Shown in pieces: positions 26,892-35,289 of a stretch of 64,000 nt of DNA. This DNA is from Vibrio aerogenes (GTDB lineage Bacteria > Pseudomonadota > Gammaproteobacteria > Enterobacterales > Vibrionaceae). Position numbers and translations under genes: made by a program. The stretch spans positions 2,232,001-2,296,000 of the forward strand of contig NZ_AP024861.1 of NCBI RefSeq assembly GCF_024346755.1, written 5' to 3'. The notes beneath the pieces are model-generated. The model worked only from the letters and a program-made list of their open reading frames with translations. It ran no database searches and was not told the origin of the DNA. How positions within the stretch are numbered: the first letter of the stretch is position 1; each line of letters starts with the position of its first letter.

Positions 26892-27791
26892 TCAGGTGTC
26901 CGTCTCTTCTCTCAGCCAGTTTTTGAACACCTCAATCCGGGCCAGACGAGACGATTCGGGATCATGCCAGATATCAAACCGTAAACCGGGTGTCAGCGCA
27001 ATATCAAATGGCTTGACCAGCAGTCCACGCTCAATAAAATCATCTGCAAAACTCAGTGGTGCCAGACATGCCCCATGCCCGGCAGCCACTGCATTCAGCG
27101 CCATATCAAACGTCGTCACTTCCATCCACATCACATCTTCACCCGACATTGCAACACCCGCGACCTGAAACCAGTGCTGCCATGAAGTATGCTGCGCATC
27201 AATCCCTTCGATGAGCCAGCATTTCAGCAACTGTTCTGGTGTGGTGAATTTTATTGATTCTGCCAGTTCAGGCGAACAGAAAGGAATCAGTGCTTCCTCA
27301 AAAAGTAACTCTTTGTGAAAGCGGCGATTATCGAGTTCCGTAATCAGATTCTGCCAGATAGCCACGTCCACACGGGTATAGTCCTGATCGGGAATTTCAC
27401 AGCAGGAATAAACCCGGACCTGAATCTTCGGATAACGCATGGTAAACTTCCACAGTTTGGGCATCAGCCAGCGGGAAGCAAATGACGGGGTTGTATACAC
27501 CTCCAGCGGGCCTTCTACCGGCTCCGACTGAATCGTATTCAGCCCGGAGATGATCTGTCCGAAGCCATCATTCACCCGCTCAAACAGAATTTCTCCTTTG
27601 CGCGTCAGCCGCATATCACGTTTATGACGGACAAAGAGTTTGCAATCCAGCGCCTCTTCTAACTGGCGTATTTTCTGACTGACAGCCGCCTGACTCACAC
27701 ATAATTCACGGGCTGCTTTGGTGTAACTGCCCAACCGGGCGGACACTTCAAAATACCGCAGCCCTGAGAGCCATCTTAATCGTTTATCCAT
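26892..27791 (-). CDS. LysR-family regulator, GcvA-like
   Basis: 299 residues. The N-terminal helix-turn-helix GSYTKAARELCVSQAAVSQKIRQLEEALDC is followed by the effector domain with TTPSFASRWLMPKLWKFTMRYPKI, typical of the GcvA group that reads amino-acid or amine signals. No divergent partner with an obvious metabolic role is adjacent, so the target is unclear; the intergenic stretch to 28206 may hold its own promoter. Confidence 0.85.
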   Translation of the reverse strand: MDKRLRWLSGLRYFEVSARLGSYTKAARELCVSQAAVSQKIRQLEEALDCKLFVRHKRDMRLTRKGEILFERVNDGFGQIISGLNTIQSEPVEGPLEVYTTPSFASRWLMPKLWKFTMRYPKIQVRVYSCCEIPDQDYTRVDVAIWQNLITELDNRRFHKELLFEEALIPFCSPELAESIKFTTPEQLLKCWLIEGIDAQHTSWQHWFQVAGVAMSGEDVMWMEVTTFDMALNAVAAGHGACLAPLSFADDFIERGLLVKPFDIALTPGLRFDIWHDPESSRLARIEVFKNWLREETDT

Positions 27792-28206
27792 AAGCTTTAC
27801 TTATTATTTATATAATCATTCATCGTTCGTCTTTCCTGTTGATAATACGCATACTGACGCCATTATGTCACGTCAATGGAATCATAATGATGATAAAAAT
27901 GGTACTTCAATGGGATATCAGCTTCCGTATTTCACTGAAAAAGCGTGATTTTGTATGGCAAACACGTTCACATTCAACCAAACCTTCCACCCTGCCGGAA
28001 TGCTTTTCAGTGCACCTCAGAAAAGACACCGGCCTGCCCACAGAGCAGGATGATCAGAGTGATTATCGTAAATATTTATAACTTCAGCTTAAGTAGCATA
28101 ACCTGACATGGATGCCTGTCAGTCACTGACTGCGTATTTTCTGATTGCGCAACCGTCCTATCTGATGCAGCATATTCATCACATCATTCACAACAAAGGA
28201 ATTCAT
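27792..28206. other. Intergenic region with no convincing gene
   Basis: A 415-bp gap between the LysR start and the first YbjQ gene. Several short frames start here (the longest, 80 residues from a TTG at 27839, has no Shine-Dalgarno and no family look). The last 10 bases hold the AAGGAA site of the YbjQ gene. Confidence 0.5.
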
Positions 28207-28521
28207 ATGTTGATCAGCAATCTGGAAGTGGTTCCCGGAAAAACAATTACCCGGCATCTGGGCCTGGTTCAGGGCAGTACTGTCCGGGCAAAGAATGTCG
28301 GACGCGATATAATGGCTGGCCTGAAAAATATCACCGGCGGAGAACTCAAAGGTTATACCGAACTGCTGGAAGAATCCCGCGCGGAAGCGATGGCGCGAAT
28401 GAAAGCACAGGCCGAATCCATTGGCGCCAATGCGGTAATTAATGTTCGCTTCTCGACGTCTTCTGTTGCTCAGGGAGCTTCCGAGATCTTTATTTACGGA
28501 ACGGCTGTTGTCGTGGAGTAA
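28207..28521 (+). CDS. YbjQ/DUF74 heavy-metal-binding-domain protein
   Basis: 104 residues from the ATG at 28207 (SD AAGGAA). VVPGKTITRHLGLVQGSTVRAKN, then GGELKGYTELLEESRAEAMARMKAQAESIGANAVINVRF, is the complete YbjQ fold (PF01906), a pentamer-forming cytoplasmic protein of uncertain role once linked to metal binding. It forms an operon with a second, membrane-anchored YbjQ protein 4 bp downstream and an M48 protease. Confidence 0.9.
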   Translation: MLISNLEVVPGKTITRHLGLVQGSTVRAKNVGRDIMAGLKNITGGELKGYTELLEESRAEAMARMKAQAESIGANAVINVRFSTSSVAQGASEIFIYGTAVVVE

Positions 28522-28525
28522 TGCC

Positions 28526-28972
28526 ATGAACGCCATTCTTTCCCTGATTACATTTATCGTCCTGATTAGCATTGGCTATTTTGCCGGACGCTGGCTTGAA
28601 AAACGCCATTATCAGCGCATATTTCAGCGTGAAGAAATATTTCGTGATTTGGTGGTCATTCCGGGACGCCAAATCCCTGCCGGTGTGACTGAGACCACAC
28701 TCGTTTGTGGCAGTGTGGTGATTTCCGTCGACTACTTTAAAAGGATTCTGGCCGGATTGCGGATGATTTTTGGTGGCCGGCTGAACAGTTATGAAAGCCT
28801 GCTGGACCGGGCCCGCCGTGAAGCGATTCTCCGGGTTCAGGAACAGGCGAGCGACCTGAATGCTTTTGCAGTCTATAATCTGAAGATGGAAACTTCATCG
28901 GTCTCGAAGGGGCGCGGTAACAACATAGGCAGTATTGAAGTGATTGCTTATGGTACCGCACTGATCAAATGA
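28526..28972 (+). CDS. Membrane-anchored YbjQ-family protein
   Basis: 148 residues from the ATG at 28526. An N-terminal transmembrane helix (ILSLITFIVLISIGYFAG) is followed by a basic linker (RWLEKRHYQRI) and a YbjQ domain with VVIPGRQIPAGV, GGRLNSYESLLDRARREAILRVQEQA and VYNLKMETS. It is a divergent paralogue of the soluble protein just upstream, and could tether a mixed oligomer to the inner membrane. The stop overlaps the next start as ATGA. Confidence 0.85.
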   Translation: MNAILSLITFIVLISIGYFAGRWLEKRHYQRIFQREEIFRDLVVIPGRQIPAGVTETTLVCGSVVISVDYFKRILAGLRMIFGGRLNSYESLLDRARREAILRVQEQASDLNAFAVYNLKMETSSVSKGRGNNIGSIEVIAYGTALIK

Positions 28973-29757
28973 CATTCCCACAGAAAAATCCGCGTATTCC
29001 GGAAGGGATTAATAACCCCGCAGCCCACCCGCTGCGGGAGTTGATTTTTCTCGGATCAGGTTTATGTATCCTGCTGCTGTTAACGGCTGTACTCATCTGG
29101 ACGATGTTCACACATTTCGCCCAATGGATTCCGGTTCGCTGGGAAGCCCGGATCGCTCCGGACATCTCTACCCCGGCTGAATATCAGGCCTCCCGCCAAC
29201 AGCTGCAAGCCCGTCTGGATCAACTGCTCACAGCAATGAACACAGCTTCGCCATCTACAGCGTTTGACCCCGGTGTCTCCATTGAACTCAATATGATGAA
29301 AAGCGATGAAGCCAATGCTTTTGCAACTCTCGGCCCGCAGATTTTTGTCACCACAGCCCTGCTCGATGAGGTTCACTCTCAAATCGGGCTGGATATGGTG
29401 CTGGCGCATGAAGCGGCACATATTGTCCACCGCGATCCGATCCGGACGCTGGCGGGAACTCTGGGTGTGCAACTGCTGATGTCAATGGTGACAGGCAATA
29501 CACAGGTCGCCACACTCAGCGGAAGCGGCAGCCAGCTGTTACTGCTCCGCTACAGCCGGGAACAGGAAACCGCAGCCGACGAGCTGGCCCTGAAAACACT
29601 CTGGCGGGTTCATGGAACGTTAAGCGGTGCAGACGAGTTTTTTCAGCAAATTCTGAATAAAGACAACCATAGACTCCCTACATTTCTGCTCTCTCACCCG
29701 CATCCTCAGGCCCGGATTGAGCACATCCGCCAGATGATGCAGCAATACGACTTTTAA
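28969..29757 (+). CDS. M48-family metallopeptidase
   Basis: 262 residues. One membrane helix near residues 28-46 (FLGSGLCILLLLTAVLIW), then a zinc peptidase domain with MVLAHEAAHIVHRDP (HExxH) and REQETAADELALKTLW providing the third ligand Glu (ExxxD). The family includes HtpX and Oma1-type membrane-quality-control enzymes; the short C-terminus has no TPR repeats. It is translationally coupled to the membrane YbjQ gene by an ATGA overlap, so the three proteins probably work together at the inner membrane. Confidence 0.85.
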   Translation: MTFPQKNPRIPEGINNPAAHPLRELIFLGSGLCILLLLTAVLIWTMFTHFAQWIPVRWEARIAPDISTPAEYQASRQQLQARLDQLLTAMNTASPSTAFDPGVSIELNMMKSDEANAFATLGPQIFVTTALLDEVHSQIGLDMVLAHEAAHIVHRDPIRTLAGTLGVQLLMSMVTGNTQVATLSGSGSQLLLLRYSREQETAADELALKTLWRVHGTLSGADEFFQQILNKDNHRLPTFLLSHPHPQARIEHIRQMMQQYDF

Positions 29758-29881
29758 ATCGACGAATCACTGGCTTATGCCAAGGCCATCGGTGCAGATC
29801 CCATCATGCAGTTACCGACACTCAAGGATAAAAACGGCAATGATGCCAGCGTTGCAGGCTGGCATGTTTCTCAATCATCAA
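29758..29881 (+). pseudogene. Possible gene remnant between the M48 and GST genes
   Basis: Directly after the M48 stop, the same frame reads IDESLAYAKAIGADPIMQL then PTLKDKNGNDASVAGWHVSQ, which looks like real protein (YAKAIGADP-type strings occur in glycoside hydrolase-like proteins). There is no start codon or RBS, and it runs into the antisense of the GST gene. It may be a decayed fragment; low confidence. Confidence 0.3.
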
Positions 29882-30493
29882 CTATTGCTGAAATGCCGGA
29901 CGGGCTGCAATCATTTGTTGCCAGCGCAACAAATGCGGATAAGCCTCCATTGGCAGTTCCAGCGCATTTTTCGCCATAGTAAACGTCACAAAGGCGGTAA
30001 TATCTGCAACCGTAAACCGGTCACCGGCAATGTATTCACTTTCACTCAGCCGGTCATTGAGCTGTTCTAAAAAGCGGATACTGCGCTGCTTAGCTTCCTC
30101 TCCCCATTCGGCCACACAATTTTCGCGGTCTTTATAAATTGCGGTGAGATGACGAAATGCAAACGACACCATTTGTAATCCCTCACACTCCACAATCCGC
30201 TGCCACATTTCAACCTGCGCTTTTTCTTTCGCTCCCGTGCCAAACAATGCTTTATCGTTCCCGACGCTTTCATCGAAATAGCGACAGATAGCAAGACTTT
30301 CACAAATCGTGCTGCCGTCATCCAGCTCCAGCATGGGCACTTTTCCGTTCACACACTTGCGTACATAGTCCGGATCCAGGTTATCGCCTTGCCGGACGTT
30401 GATCTCAACCCGCTCTGCTTCAGCGCCGATTTCTTTGAGAAAAAAGCTCACCCGCAGGCAATTCGGTAATCCATTCATTTGGTAAATTTTCAT
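29882..30493 (-). CDS. Glutathione S-transferase
   Basis: 203 residues. An N-terminal thioredoxin-like domain (KIYQMNGLPNCLRVSFFLKEIG, then GKVPMLELDDGSTICESLAICRYFDE with the cis-Pro and the Glu-Ser glutathione-binding pair) precedes a helical C-terminal domain. It conjugates or reduces with glutathione in the cytoplasm. A TetR gene is divergent with two matching operator sites in the 130-bp gap, so expression is probably induced by an electrophile sensed by that regulator. Confidence 0.85.
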   Translation of the reverse strand: MKIYQMNGLPNCLRVSFFLKEIGAEAERVEINVRQGDNLDPDYVRKCVNGKVPMLELDDGSTICESLAICRYFDESVGNDKALFGTGAKEKAQVEMWQRIVECEGLQMVSFAFRHLTAIYKDRENCVAEWGEEAKQRSIRFLEQLNDRLSESEYIAGDRFTVADITAFVTFTMAKNALELPMEAYPHLLRWQQMIAARPAFQQ

Positions 30494-30517
30494 TCATGTT
30501 CCCTTTCACAATAACTA

Positions 30518-30563
30518 ACTGATCGTTCTGAATTCTATTTAACCTAATAACTAAACGATCAGT
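30518..30563. promoter_or_regulatory. Two inverted TetR operator half-elements
   Basis: ACTGATCGTT at 30518-30527 and its exact reverse complement AACGATCAGT at 30554-30563 lie 26 bp apart in the promoter region shared by the GST and TetR genes. Equal sites facing each divergent gene fit autoregulation plus GST repression by the adjacent TetR protein. Confidence 0.65.
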
Positions 30564-30624
30564 CAAGAATAATCTGATAAACTATGACGGTTTGAATCAG
30601 TTATATCGGGAAGTACCAGCACAC

Positions 30625-31218
30625 ATGGCACGTAAAGCAAATTTTGACAGGCAGGAAAAGTTACTGATTGCAATGGAGTTATTCTGGAAAAAAGGGTATG
30701 CAAATACCTCTGTTTCTGAGTTGGTGGAGGCGTTGAACATTAACCGCTTCAGCCTTTACAACACCTACGGAGACAAACAACAACTCTATTATGAAGCGCT
30801 GGAAACCTATCTCAATCACGTTTCTTTCCCTTTAGCAAAGCCGCTGGCAAAAGAAGATGCGGATTTAGACACGCTGGCTGATTTCCTGAAAAAGTTTGCG
30901 AAACGCCAGCGGGAAAAAACATGTGGATGCTTCGTCCAAAATGCACTGGTTGAGCACGCCGGAGAAGATCATCAGGTCCTGCGCAAGGGCCACTTTATTT
31001 TTGATTACATGCTGGAGATTTTCACCCACGCACTGGAAAATGCCAAACGTCAGTCGCAGATTTCACCGGACACCAACGTGCACCAGCTAGCCAGATTACT
31101 GCTGAATCATATTCAGGGCATGCGGGTGCTGGGCAAAGCGAAACGCTATGATGATTTAGATGATGCGGTGGCATGTTTGCTGGGGTTGCTCAATGGGTAC
31201 AGAGTAGAGAAACATTAG
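30625..31218 (+). CDS. TetR-family regulator
   Basis: 197 residues from the ATG at 30625 (a TTG at 30592 would add 11 residues). Helix-turn-helix: MELFWKKGYANTSVSELVEALNINRFSLYNTYGDKQQLYYEAL, of the group controlling redox and GST-type genes. The C-terminal domain contains a Cys pair region (REKTCGCFVQNAL) that could sense electrophiles. It is divergent from the GST gene and followed after 1 bp by a small unknown gene. Confidence 0.85.
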   Translation: MARKANFDRQEKLLIAMELFWKKGYANTSVSELVEALNINRFSLYNTYGDKQQLYYEALETYLNHVSFPLAKPLAKEDADLDTLADFLKKFAKRQREKTCGCFVQNALVEHAGEDHQVLRKGHFIFDYMLEIFTHALENAKRQSQISPDTNVHQLARLLLNHIQGMRVLGKAKRYDDLDDAVACLLGLLNGYRVEKH

Positions 31219-31219
31219 T

Positions 31220-31669
31220 ATGAATTATATACAAACTAAAAAGGTCCGTTGGTTTACCAGCCTCGTCGATGTACTGGGCTGGCTTGAAATTAAAGCGGAA
31301 GATTACGACTGGCATTTCTCGGATGTAGATGGTGGTTGGGAAACACTGAGCGATCCTTCATGGGTAACAGGCGAAGAATTAGCCAGGAATTTGGCGGATT
31401 TTGATTATCAGTTCATATGGTCGGTTATATCGGTCTTTCCCAAAGGTACCAAACCTTTCACCAGTGAAGAACCTTACGCTAATGGTAACCCTGAGTTCTG
31501 GTCGGGAAAACCCGAAAAACAGTTGAGTGATTCATTATTTGAAATTGTGTGTTGGGACAGCAGTGCAACATTGTTTATCGGATTGCCTCCTGAGCTTGAG
31601 AAAAAATTGCTCAAAAATGCCCCGGGTATTAAAGACTTAAACAAGCAAAATGAGCAGCGTCGGCGTTAG
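31220..31669 (+). CDS. Hypothetical protein downstream of TetR
   Basis: 149 residues, soluble and acidic, rich in aromatic residues (KVRWFTSLVDVLGWLEIKAEDYDWHFSDVD; WSVISVFPKG; EIVCWDSSATLFIGL) and ending in a basic tail. The start follows the TetR stop by one base, so the two are co-transcribed. I recognise no family; it looks like a folded cytoplasmic domain rather than a membrane or secreted protein. Confidence 0.65.
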   Translation: MNYIQTKKVRWFTSLVDVLGWLEIKAEDYDWHFSDVDGGWETLSDPSWVTGEELARNLADFDYQFIWSVISVFPKGTKPFTSEEPYANGNPEFWSGKPEKQLSDSLFEIVCWDSSATLFIGLPPELEKKLLKNAPGIKDLNKQNEQRRR

Positions 31670-31684
31670 TACATACAAAACTCA

Positions 31685-31852
31685 TCCTTCACCAAAGCTC
31701 AATAAATCACCAAACCAAGAAAACTATTCAGGGATGAATGGTCAGGCTTTTCAGCACAGGGACGTGCTTAAAAGCCGGTTCTGGACAACACGCACAAAAG
31801 CCAAATAAAAAGATTTTCTGGTTCGTCTTTCATCTTTGAAAGATGAACTGGT
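31685..31852. repeat. Family B structured repeat, copy 1
   Basis: About 168 bp, matching 33765-33936 almost base for base. It contains two hairpins: GGCTTTTCAGCAC with GTGCTTAAAAGCC, and GTTCGTCTTTC with GAAAGATGAAC. The second resembles the GTTCCTCTTTG/CAAAGAGGAAC hairpin of family A, so A and B are probably related elements. Non-coding. Confidence 0.8.
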
Positions 31853-31865
31853 TTGTTATACAGAT

Positions 31866-32405
31866 TTATGTCAATGTAACTAAAGCTTTTATGGCTTTAT
31901 CCCGTGTAAGTAGACGGGAATTAACCTTCACGCTCGAGAATGACTTGTTAAAAATCTGAACAGTCATGCTATTTTCTTGGAAAGTTAGCCCAAGCCCCCA
32001 GACATCCCCAGATTTTGGGCGATTATCCATTAATTCAGTGGTTATTAGCTTAGAAACTTTGTTTAAGGGTTCGAGGACAAAATAATCAGGAACAATCCTT
32101 ATGCACAAGTATGCCTCTGAAGTTAACCGCTCAATATTTACTTTACGCACATCAAACCAATAACCACCTGATTGATTTTTTGCAACTGCCGGAGATAGTA
32201 AACTAATCCGATCTTTATGAAAAACAGTGGTATTTGAGTATTTTTTAAATCCAAGAGCCTGTAATACATCCAAATTGTGATCTCTTGTTACGCGGCTATC
32301 TACCATGCTACTACTTCCGAAAATTGTCCCAGGGAGGGCTACAGACCAACGCAAATCAACTTTGCTATCCCCACCATGTTTTTTTAAAGGCGAAAAATGC
32401 TCCAA
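31866..32405 (-). CDS. Hypothetical protein in AT-rich segment
   Basis: 179 residues, soluble, no signal peptide. It begins MEHFSPLKKHGGDSKVDLRW and has GSSSMVDSRVTRDHNLDVLQALGF and DVWGLGLTFQENSMTVQIFNKS. No family recognised. Base composition is AT-richer than the backbone, and the gene lies between two family B repeats together with an amidohydrolase gene, pointing to acquisition as a unit. A regulatory or defence role cannot be read. Confidence 0.6.
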   Translation of the reverse strand: MEHFSPLKKHGGDSKVDLRWSVALPGTIFGSSSMVDSRVTRDHNLDVLQALGFKKYSNTTVFHKDRISLLSPAVAKNQSGGYWFDVRKVNIERLTSEAYLCIRIVPDYFVLEPLNKVSKLITTELMDNRPKSGDVWGLGLTFQENSMTVQIFNKSFSSVKVNSRLLTRDKAIKALVTLT

Positions 32406-32463
32406 TATAAATCAATTAAATATTACTGATTAACATTGGCTCCATATACGCTTATGAACAGCT

Positions 32464-33501
32464 TCAATACAAAAATTTACGTGGATTGTGACTAGCTATA
32501 GTCCAAAATAATTCTTCACCCAATTTCACTCTAAGTTCTGTCGACAGACGTTTCTCTGAATACTTCTCACTTTCTACCATATAGAAATCAGAACCAAATA
32601 ATACATGCGATAAAATTTCCTTATCTTGAAGTAAAATTTTTAAGTATGATGAATTTTCTTGAAAATTAAATATTGTATATGAGATATCGGTGTATAAATT
32701 TGGATAATTTCTACTTTGTATCATATCAACAATTTTTTTAACCCAAGTAGGATAGCTGATATCTCTCGGTTCATCTAAGTGTCTCTTCCATTCAGAGATC
32801 CCTCCAAAATGAGCAAGACAAACCTTTAATTTGGGAAAGACTTCCATAATTTCTTTATAGTTATCGGGATCAGCAAAAGAATGAGCAACTTCTTTTTTAT
32901 ATTTTTTTGAATTAACGGAGCCAGGAGAACAATGAGCTAACAATGGAATATTATTCTCAGACATATACGGGTAAATATATTCCATCAAAATGGGGTGATC
33001 AGGCCTGTACCCTAAGGTCGGATAGATTTTTACACCTTTAAATCCATTTTCTTCAATTAATGATTTCAGCCTATCTAACGCCAATGGCCTTCTTGGATCT
33101 ATATGGGCAAAAGGAATTAATATATCTTTATATATTTCTGATTTAGCAAGCTTGGCTAATTCCTTATGCTGTTGATCTATATCTTCTTCTACTTCCCCTG
33201 CCCCCATATAAGCCATATCCATCGGTAAAATGATAAATTTTGTTTTTTGGGGATAATACCCCATCAAATTCAATAAATTATCTTCCTGTGTTTCTCTGTA
33301 AGCAGCTTTTATAAATGCTGAATATCTATGCATTTTGTCATTTTTTGTCCAAGGGATGATTACTTTCATAATCCCTCGCAATACCCAGCGCAGTGGCTTT
33401 ATTCTTGCGGCTGGAACTAGAAATAAAGGGAAATATCTATTAGGAATATGTTTATGAGTAAACAAATGGTTATGGCAGTTATATATGATTTTATCATCCA
33501 T
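32464..33501 (-). CDS. Amidohydrolase (PF04909-like, metal-dependent)
   Basis: 345 residues forming a TIM-barrel amidohydrolase: N-terminal NCHNHLF metal motif, FAHIDPRRP, GFKGVKIYPTLGYRPD, then IPLLAHCSPGS, KVCLAHFGG and the C-terminal HVLFGSDFYM Asp. These are the metal ligands of the amidohydrolase-2 group, which hydrolyse or decarboxylate aromatic and heterocyclic acids. AT-rich composition and flanking family B repeats suggest recent transfer. The substrate is unknown; the distance to the pyrimidine cluster makes a link unlikely. Confidence 0.75.
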   Translation of the reverse strand: MDDKIIYNCHNHLFTHKHIPNRYFPLFLVPAARIKPLRWVLRGIMKVIIPWTKNDKMHRYSAFIKAAYRETQEDNLLNLMGYYPQKTKFIILPMDMAYMGAGEVEEDIDQQHKELAKLAKSEIYKDILIPFAHIDPRRPLALDRLKSLIEENGFKGVKIYPTLGYRPDHPILMEYIYPYMSENNIPLLAHCSPGSVNSKKYKKEVAHSFADPDNYKEIMEVFPKLKVCLAHFGGISEWKRHLDEPRDISYPTWVKKIVDMIQSRNYPNLYTDISYTIFNFQENSSYLKILLQDKEILSHVLFGSDFYMVESEKYSEKRLSTELRVKLGEELFWTIASHNPRKFLY

Positions 33502-33532
33502 ACTTTGTCCCCTTTTTTAGATAATAAAAACA

Positions 33533-33732
33533 TCCAGGAACAGTCACCGCCAACAAGTCCCCACCCAGAGCAAAATTCCGGACGAATTTTGAAGCTGTCT
33601 GAGCAGGATATGAGCACAAACCCACTCAAGTAAAACCACCAAAACTAATCCATCAACACCGTATATGCTAAACGTAGTATAAAGTGGTCAAAATTCAACT
33701 CAGAAAATGTTGTGAAGTCCAATCTGTATTCC
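33533..33732. repeat. Family A repeat, degenerate copy (A1)
   Basis: Shares with the other family A copies the CAAAATTC-GAATTTTG inverted repeat, GTCTGAGCAGGAT, and TATGCTAAACGTAGTATAAAGTGGTCAAAATTCAACTCA, but lacks the central long hairpin and the terminal GTTCCCACGC-type hairpin. Oldest or deleted copy. Confidence 0.7.
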
Positions 33733-33764
33733 AACTCAAAGCATTAAAACAAGCGCCACACTTC

Positions 33765-33936
33765 TCCTTCACCAAAGCTAAATAAATCACCAAACAAAGA
33801 AAACCATTCAGGGATGAATGGTTAGGCTTTTCAGCACAGGGACGTGCTTAAAAGCCGGTTCTGGACAACACGCGCAAAAGCCAAATAAAAAAGATTTTCT
33901 GGTTCGTCTTTCATCTTTGAAAGATGAACTGGTGCG
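33765..33936. repeat. Family B structured repeat, copy 2
   Basis: Near-identical to 31685-31852 and in the same orientation, 2.08 kb away. The two copies bracket the unknown 179-residue gene and the amidohydrolase gene. Confidence 0.8.
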
Positions 33937-34042
33937 CTATCGACATTGCCCATGAAACCGGTGAACGATTTAGCGCATCATATCAACCGCCGCTGGCGTG
34001 ATTCTGCCCTGTATGCATTCCCACCAAAAACCATAAACCTGC

Positions 34043-34108
34043 ATGAAACTCATAGACTTTTTCCGCCCGCCCCGCCACACTATGGGGATGATTGACCAGC
34101 AGATTTGA
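34043..34108 (+). CDS. Possible 21-residue leader peptide (copy 1)
   Basis: ATG to TGA frame reading MKLIDFFRPP then RHTMGMIDQQI, ending 11 bp before the MNT-HEPN start. The same 66 bp occur unchanged upstream of the second MNT-HEPN gene (47258-47323). No clear Shine-Dalgarno, so it may simply be part of the duplicated DNA rather than a translated leader. Confidence 0.3.
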   Translation: MKLIDFFRPPRHTMGMIDQQI

Positions 34109-34119
34109 TTCACCCAACC

Positions 34120-34998
34120 ATGAAGACATCACTCGACCACCTTCCCGAAAGAAAGCAGCATGAGCTGGCGCAGATTTCAGCCATTCTCCGCAATACGCTG
34201 GATGAATATCTCGTCGGGAAGCAAGGGAGTAAATCCGGGTTTCAGATTCATAAAATCATTCTGTTTGGCAGCCATGCCAAAGGCGGCTGGGTCAGTGATA
34301 TTCCCAATGGTTATGTCTCCGATTACGATGTTCTGGTGATCGTGAACAAAGATGCGCTGGTCGATGAGGATATTGTCTGGCGCAAAGCGGAAGAGCAGAT
34401 CGAGCGCAAAGTCAAAAGCGCCCCGCTGGGGTTAATTGTGCATACCCTAAATGAAGTCAATGAGCAGCTTCAGAAAGGCCACTATTTTTTTAAAGATATC
34501 CGCGAGCAAGGGATTTTGCTGTTCGATGCAAATAAGAAGGCACTGGCTGAGCCGGGAGATTTGACGGATGAAGAGCGGCTTGAGATTGCGCAGGGGCATT
34601 ATAATCATTGGTTCCAAAGTGCAAAAGAATTTCAAGAGTTCTTTGAGCTTGCAATTACAAAAGGCTACATCAATAAAGCCGCTTTTGAACTTCATCAGGC
34701 TACCGAGCGCTTTTATGCCTGTACCCTGCTTACTCTGACAAATTACCTGCCTAAAACTCATAATCTCGAAAAACTGAAAAAGTATTGTGCGGATCAGGAT
34801 TTGGCTTTTGCGGATATTTTTCCGATGGATGATAAATTTCACCGGCGGAGTTTTCGTCGCTTACAGCGGGCTTATATTGATGCACGATATTCAATGCATT
34901 ATGAGATTACTGAGGAAGAGCTTCGGTATCTGGCTGGTGAGGTGGAGAAGTTGAAGGAGCTGGTTGAACGGGTTTGTTTGGTGCGATTGCAGGGGTGA
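34120..34998 (+). CDS. MNT-HEPN fusion protein (copy 1)
   Basis: 292 residues from the ATG at 34120. An N-terminal minimal nucleotidyltransferase (KIILFGSHAKGGWVSD, DYDVLVIV with the catalytic Asp pair) is fused to a C-terminal HEPN-like helical domain (AAFELHQATERFYACTLLTLTNY, HRRSFRRLQRAYIDARYSMHYEI). Separate MNT and HEPN proteins form type VII toxin-antitoxins in which MNT AMPylates HEPN; here both are in one chain. It is almost identical to 47334-48215 except for residues about 160-245. The upstream 77 bp and downstream hairpin are duplicated too. A defence or stress-response role is inferred. Confidence 0.75.
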   Translation: MKTSLDHLPERKQHELAQISAILRNTLDEYLVGKQGSKSGFQIHKIILFGSHAKGGWVSDIPNGYVSDYDVLVIVNKDALVDEDIVWRKAEEQIERKVKSAPLGLIVHTLNEVNEQLQKGHYFFKDIREQGILLFDANKKALAEPGDLTDEERLEIAQGHYNHWFQSAKEFQEFFELAITKGYINKAAFELHQATERFYACTLLTLTNYLPKTHNLEKLKKYCADQDLAFADIFPMDDKFHRRSFRRLQRAYIDARYSMHYEITEEELRYLAGEVEKLKELVERVCLVRLQG

Positions 34999-35007
34999 GC
35001 GACCTAT

Positions 35008-35036
35008 CGTTCCCACGCTCCCGCGTGGGAATGCAT
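35008..35036. repeat. REP-like hairpin after MNT-HEPN copy 1
   Basis: TTCCCACGC (35010-35018) pairs with GCGTGGGAA (35023-35031). The same CGTTCCCACGC...GCGTGGGAAT element follows MNT-HEPN copy 2 and ends each complete family A repeat, so it is a mobile palindromic unit; it may also end transcription. Confidence 0.7.
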
Positions 35037-35289
35037 ACTGCAGCTGAATCGCACTTCATCAATATCTATTTCCCGACAAGCCGGTTCTATTCGCATCCTG
35101 CTCAGAGAACCTGAAAATTTGTCCATGAATTTTCGCCCTTGGATTGGAATTTTCTTTTGGAAATGTCTGTCTCTCAATTTTCTCGTTCCCATATAGGATG
35201 ATAAACAATCTTAAATCAGAGAAATACAGAATAATAAACAGTCTCCAATCTCGACATTATTACTTGTGGATACTTATCTAATTTGGTTG

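Noticed and set aside
27839..28081. 80-residue ORF before the YbjQ operon
   Set aside because: TTG start without Shine-Dalgarno, no family features, and other short frames compete in the same stretch.
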